From Cristatella mucedo (lineage: Eukaryota > Bryozoa > Phylactolaemata > Cristatellidae), in assembly GCA_009760855.2 (NCBI GenBank), contig WPIO01000025.1, forward strand, positions 1 through 62,000: DNA of 62,000 nucleotides, in the 5' to 3' direction. The stretch's first letter is position 1; the number at the start of each line of letters is the position of its first letter. Shown here in pieces: positions 57,492-62,000 of the stretch. The position numbers and the translations under genes are program-made. The notes beneath the pieces are model-generated. The model saw only the letters and a program-made list of their open reading frames with translations. It ran no database searches and was not told the origin of the DNA.

Positions 57492-58479
57492 AATGACTCG
57501 TGACTTCAGGCGCTCCAACCTCAGCAACATCCCCTGCTGTGCCAGTTGCGGTTAGCCAAGAGACGTGGAATAGGTTTCGAGAGGGAAACGGTGCAGCAGC
57601 ACGCTGAATGAAGCCTCTCGCCTCTCCCGAATGCAGCCGCTCGTGGCCGTCGTCGCTGCGCAGCCACTTCCGGCAGCCGAGCTTCCGTTTCTCGGCGCTG
57701 GCAACTGGGCGCTCGTCGAGGTTGGGCGAATTATAAGAATCCTTTATTTTTCTACTGCTTGTTAATTTACTCTTCAGACCTAAGTAGGAATCCTTGCCGA
57801 GTGTGCTTAATTTGATGCTACCGTATCTAAGGATCTGTCATGCTTTATCGCTGACGCCCGTGTACCTCGCCAGCGTTTATCACAGCAGAGTTGCAGCGCC
57901 TAACTTGCCCCCTATCGGTGGCGGTAGAAATGTGAGCTCGCTTATTCTTCACAAGATTTTTAGCGCTCCTAGTTCAGGCAGGCCAATCATTGTAGGGCGG
58001 CACTCAGCTGTTTCGCGTCCCCTCTCGCTTCAATTTACTCCATTTGGCGTGACCACGGGCGATGATTCATTTGTCGCAATAGGACCAAAAATGTGAGCAC
58101 AGCCTACCCAGAGGCTATTTTGGATATTGTTTGTTCTATTGAAGCTAGGTATGATGGTAATATCGATGACGTCGGCCAAAATGAGACTTTTGAATTGACT
58201 TAGCCACTTCTCGGGTCCAAAAATTATGGGGTACAGTTTCTTTTGTGTCCCAGTTTGGTAACGGCTGGGCTCGGCCCACACTGAGGCCCATAAAAGGGGT
58301 GCATTTGAAGCTCTGGGATTAGAGAAGGCGAACAGTCTACGATAATCGAAAGACTCAGCAGAATGCTCTTGGGCCATCAAGGTACGTAGCTGAAGCTCAA
58401 GAACTATCGCAGAAGGCAGCTGGAATTCCAGAATTTTATGAAAGCGAGGAGATGACAGTCTACATTATGATGGAGCATG

Positions 58480-58625
58480 ACTAAATAATATAAAAAATAT
58501 CAATAATCTAATTTAATAATAATATTATATAAATAAATAAATATGATGTTATATATATATATATATATCTAGTAAATATAAAAAATAATTTTATAATAAA
58601 TATACATTATATGTAGTAATATCAC
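58480..58625. repeat. AT-rich low-complexity tract
   Basis: ATAT/AATAAT-rich, including (AT)n at about 58551-58568. Confidence 0.9.
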
Positions 58626-59717
58626 GAATACCGATCTGTGTCGAAGAGGCGCAGCTGACCACGTAGGGTTGGCAGTGGGGCCCAGTTTAAAGCCAGCGGT
58701 CTTCACAAAGTCAAGCTGAAACGCTCTGCAAGCACAGGGGCGAAGAAGGAACTCTATAGAGTTCCCACCCGGTGACTCGAAATTCGAGGATCGTTGTCGG
58801 GCTCGATTGAAACGTTGGGATTATCACGCGATTATCACTTTTGGCACTCTGCGATCGCCAGAGGTCGGAAAAGTTAAAACTCTACACATTCTCAATTCGG
58901 AGCTAGCTGCGCGAACCCGCTTCGCAGTGATCCCAAGTGCTAAATGGGGCATGCAGCCAGGTCTGGCTTTTACAGTCAATGTTCACGAAAACAGGCATAG
59001 GCCGCTTACGAAAGATTTAGGTAGATTCTAAGCGCAAATAATTTCCGAACTGTTCAATCGCTACTGGAACTTCATTCGGTTACTTTGGCAGATGTCAGCT
59101 TATCCAATTGTCCGGCTAGGGAAGCCAATAACCGGATCGGGCCTTAGCATTCCAATCTTTATGGGATCGGACAGCGACAATGACGGCGAGATAGGTGGTA
59201 GAAAGCTCTAAATACGATCGTCGGGAATGTTTAATTCAGCATTCAGCTTCATTTCAGCTGCATCTCTAATGGGCAGGTGACTTTGAGTACGGCAGATGCG
59301 GCCAGCAGGGCCTTTGCATTCAATATTTGTGACGACGAGCACAAATAAGATTTGTATTCGGTATCTAGAGCTACTAACGGAGCCTCAGAGACAGCATTGC
59401 ACCTAGTCGTGCACCACCGTGAGCGTCAAATCTGCCTCAGTTATAACTAAAACTACACCAGACTTAACCAAAACCGCCTCAACATTAGCCGCTTCTCTCC
59501 TACCTTCGCCGGCTCTCTGTCGAACAGCATCTCGGCTTCGGGCACTAGTTTTCTGATATTTTCACTCCCTTGCTCCAGCTGAGCTTCCACAGATCCTCGT
59601 TAATCTCAGGCATTACCTCGTGCCACCCTCTCCCTGGGCTTTATTCATACAACTGTGCCTCTAGCCAACTTCAGATACTTTGGCGGACATTCTTTCAGTT
59701 ATGATGCAATCAGTAGC

Positions 59718-60010
59718 CAGTAGCGGAGCCGGAGTGGTAGGGGGTATTTGCCCCCTTCAGTTAGGGAGGGGGTAGTGACCTGGGTCACCCACTGCTTCTG
59801 CGCCGTTACCGACGACAACATTAGGTTTTGATTCCACTCGATGAGCAACCGCCGAGTTCATGCCGAATAAACATTGTGATTTTTCTATATAGTTTTTTTA
59901 TTAACTGCATTTCTAAACCCACCTACACGAATATTTTTCGGGTCTCGGCCCCCTACCTAGCAATTTTGCAGGCCTTGCACCACTAGAAGTCAATTCTGGC
60001 TCCGCTACTG
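59718..60010. mobile_element. MITE-like DNA transposon with hAT-type ends
   Basis: The ends are inverted: left cagtagcggagccgg and right (ggctccgctactg), about 13-14 bp terminal inverted repeats on a 293-bp element with no coding capacity. CAGTxGCGGAxCC ends are typical of hAT-group non-autonomous elements. A clean 8-bp target duplication is not visible. Confidence 0.6.
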
Positions 60011-60084
60011 GTGATTGCAATTATTGCTTGACACTTTCTAACGACTGAGATAACTAGCCGACTTGAAATATATTTCAAGTAAGT

Positions 60085-60260
60085 GTAATAATGATAATAA
60101 TAAATTTTTATAGGGCCCTCAGAGAACTCAATCTCTTTCTAAGACACTTTAAGTTTGCTGCAAAGGAAGCATGATTGAATGGTTAGTGGTAGCATGCTCA
60201 ATGACAACAAGCATAAAATGTTAGAGGTAACGTGCACAGGGTCAGCATGCAAATAACTCC
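60085..60260 (-). mobile_element. Family A LINE 3' end
   Basis: Contains the reverse complement of the tail (ccctcagagaactcaatctc) with an (AAT)n end, and 3' UTR sequence (acgtgcacagggtcagcatg). Confidence 0.85.
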
Positions 60261-60576
60261 CCAGCTGTTGACAGCAGATGCAAATTCAATTTCAGATGGT
60301 CTTAAATATATAAATATATCTTTTCTTTCTTGGTGTAATTGTGAATATTGTTATGACTTATAAGCTCTAATGCTTACTTTCAAGCTGACCACATTGCCAA
60401 GGAAGAAATTAGCTTCTCCAAAAGCGAGATACTAATGCATAAATTATAAAGTTAGTATTACTATCCTCTCGATACAAACTACCAATTTAGTCCTTTCGTA
60501 AAAACCACACAGTCAAAAAACTCATGAGGCTGACAAAGGCTGCGTGAGGTGACAAGTTTCACTAGCGACCTTTAGC

Positions 60577-60580
<4 letters not shown>

Positions 60581-60623
<43 letters not shown>

Positions 60624-60652
60624 CTTTGTGTGTGTGTGTGTGCGTGTGTGAA
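60581..60652 (+). repeat. (TG)n microsatellite
   Basis: TG repeat of about 70 bp with one ctt interruption. Confidence 0.97.
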
Positions 60653-61011
60653 TAAAATCGAGCTTAAACGCTTCTATAGCAAATCGTGGCTTCACCTGGC
60701 GGCCACGGAATACTCGATCGGCACACACACTACAGAAGTTGAGCTGAGCTGAGGGTTTTTATCACTAAGAAATAGGCTCACACCTGGCAATCACTGCGGT
60801 AGCATCTCTGCTGACACCCAATGATGGCCGGCTAACGCTGTAAAGACGGCCCGAAAAACCGACTTCCTCAGTAGCATTAGGAGTTTAGAGCTGCACCCAC
60901 GGTCCCTTCCCTACCTTGTTTACCTGGAATGCATGAAAGTCGTTTGTCGGATAAATATAGTAGCACTTTTTTGGAGCGTGCTCGGGCAGAATGACCTCAT
61001 TTCAATATGTC

Positions 61012-61625
61012 ATGTCATGTATCTCCGTCAGTAACTCCACAAAGTCATACAGACCATGTGGGTGTTACGCAGGAGAGTTTTGTATAGCGCACTCACAGCC
61101 TAAGCGGCTTTCGGTACGCATTCGGTAGCCAACAGACTTCGTCTCACGCAACAAAGAGAAAGTGGGAAGCATAGCAGAGTCAGGAGAGCAGTTGAAGTAG
61201 TGATTAGCATAGAAGTAGCAGCTCAGGACCACTGAAAAGGATGTGCCATAGTCGGCAGTGGGAGAGTAGTTGTCGTTGCGTAAGAATTGTGCGCTGCAGT
61301 GGCATAATAGCTTTCTTAGACAGCCCAGCCAAAAGGGAATTACAATAATCAAGCCGAGACAGAACTAAAGAGCTAGTTAAATGTTTTACAAGCCACTGTG
61401 GGAGACAGCTCCTAATCTTGGATAGGGATCGGATGTGATGGCTAGCTGTAGAGGCAGTCTTCTGAATGAAGATTTTGAAATTGAGGCAGATGTCGAACAC
61501 GACACCTAGATTACGAGCACGTGGTGAAGGTCACACAATAGCATCACCTATTAGAACAGCAAAGCCTTTAATCCAGCCACACGCTGAGGGTGTCCTATGA
61601 GAAGCAGATCGTAAGAATGAGTAAT
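61012..61625 (-). mobile_element. Family B LINE 3' half, uninterrupted
   Basis: Minus-strand frame 61204-61500 encodes IRSLSKIRSCLPQWLVKHLT and SSLVLSRLDYCNSLLAGLSK, a typical C-terminal RT region of CR1/L2-type LINEs, then the family B 3' end with an (ATGT)n tail. It carries no SINE where 9775-10810 has one. Confidence 0.88.
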
Positions 61626-62000
61626 TGCAACTATTCTATGGCGTAGCCTAGAATTTTTCGCCGAAGCTGAGCCTTGACTTGGAGGAGCGGCGCGGCTAAA
61701 GTTGCCACTTCAAAATCCCCTCGGAAAACTCTATTAATTGCTCTGTATACTATTAATTGTATCTCTTATCGTAACTTTAACTGTCTTCTTTATTATTTAG
61801 TTCTAATCTGAAAATGTGGATTTTCTGAAAGCTTCACGTCAACAAAAGCGCCATTCGAAGGCATATGCCGACCAAAAAAAAAGAAATTTGTAACCTGAAC
61901 GTGAGAGCACCTAATTTTAGAAGAATGGTTGTCCCCTTAAAAAACTACAAGCCTTTCTGTAGGCAAGCAGTGTCGTTCTGTTTGACCCTAACTGCTGAAT
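61626..62000. other. No recognised feature
   Basis: AT-rich sequence to the window end. Confidence 0.4.

Larger units (their letters stand above)
57101..59700. other. No recognised gene
   Basis: Short frames only (for example 57110-57439, 57794-58096 and minus 58030-58380). It includes the palindrome at 57458 and an AT tract at 58480-58625. Confidence 0.4.

Overview
The window is animal nuclear DNA. It has GT-AG introns, long dinucleotide microsatellites, tRNA-derived SINEs, many 5'-truncated non-LTR retrotransposons with CR1/L2-style reverse transcriptase, and small symmetric phase-1 exons encoding LDL-receptor class A (LDLa) and Frizzled cysteine-rich (Fz CRD) modules. The species cannot be read from the sequence. 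A short TTAGG run is compatible with an arthropod or another invertebrate but is weak evidence. Nothing here is bacterial or viral, and there are no operons or CRISPR arrays.

Layout. 1-10.8 kb is almost entirely retrotransposon debris from two LINE families (A and B below), in both orientations, with SINEs and a TA/TG microsatellite. 10.8-22 kb is GC- and CpG-rich, with low-complexity CTC, CT and CA tracts, a 45-bp perfect hairpin and possible promoter or first-exon signals, but no recognisable protein. 22-37.7 kb is mixed: a T-rich stretch with a long hydrophobic open frame, coding-like fragments near 24.3-25.3 and 27.4-28.6 kb (the latter holding a degenerate Fz CRD), a long family A LINE at 25.6-27.35 kb, then AT-rich sequence. 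57.1-62 kb is repeats and AT-rich DNA, including a MITE-like element and a family B LINE.

The main gene lies on the + strand from at most 37.8 kb (possibly 28 kb or further upstream) to a stop codon at 56,837-56,839, with a poly(A) signal at 57,076. Its exons encode, in order: Fz CRD, five LDLa, Fz CRD, Fz CRD, six LDLa, Fz CRD, stop. The opening Fz-(LDLa)5-Fz order matches the stem of the membrane serine protease corin. Here, however, the chain continues into more Fz and LDLa modules and ends without an SRCR or trypsin domain. I infer a large secreted or extracellular multi-CRD receptor-like protein. Lipoprotein, Wnt or protease-related ligands are possible, but the sequence does not show which.

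The 3' half of the gene (45.9-56.8 kb) has intact exons. All eight internal ones have lengths divisible by three and phase-1 borders at both ends, and two of the split codons can be checked across introns. The 5' half (37.8-43.7 kb) has the same modules, but nearly every exon carries one or more frame-breaking indels, several in homopolymer runs. Either that part of the assembly is unpolished or the 5' half is decaying. Introns hold SINEs, LINE fragments, (CT)n/(TG)n/(GA)n tracts, a 25-unit CTG repeat and an antisense, broken open frame of unknown origin at about 49.5-49.9 kb.
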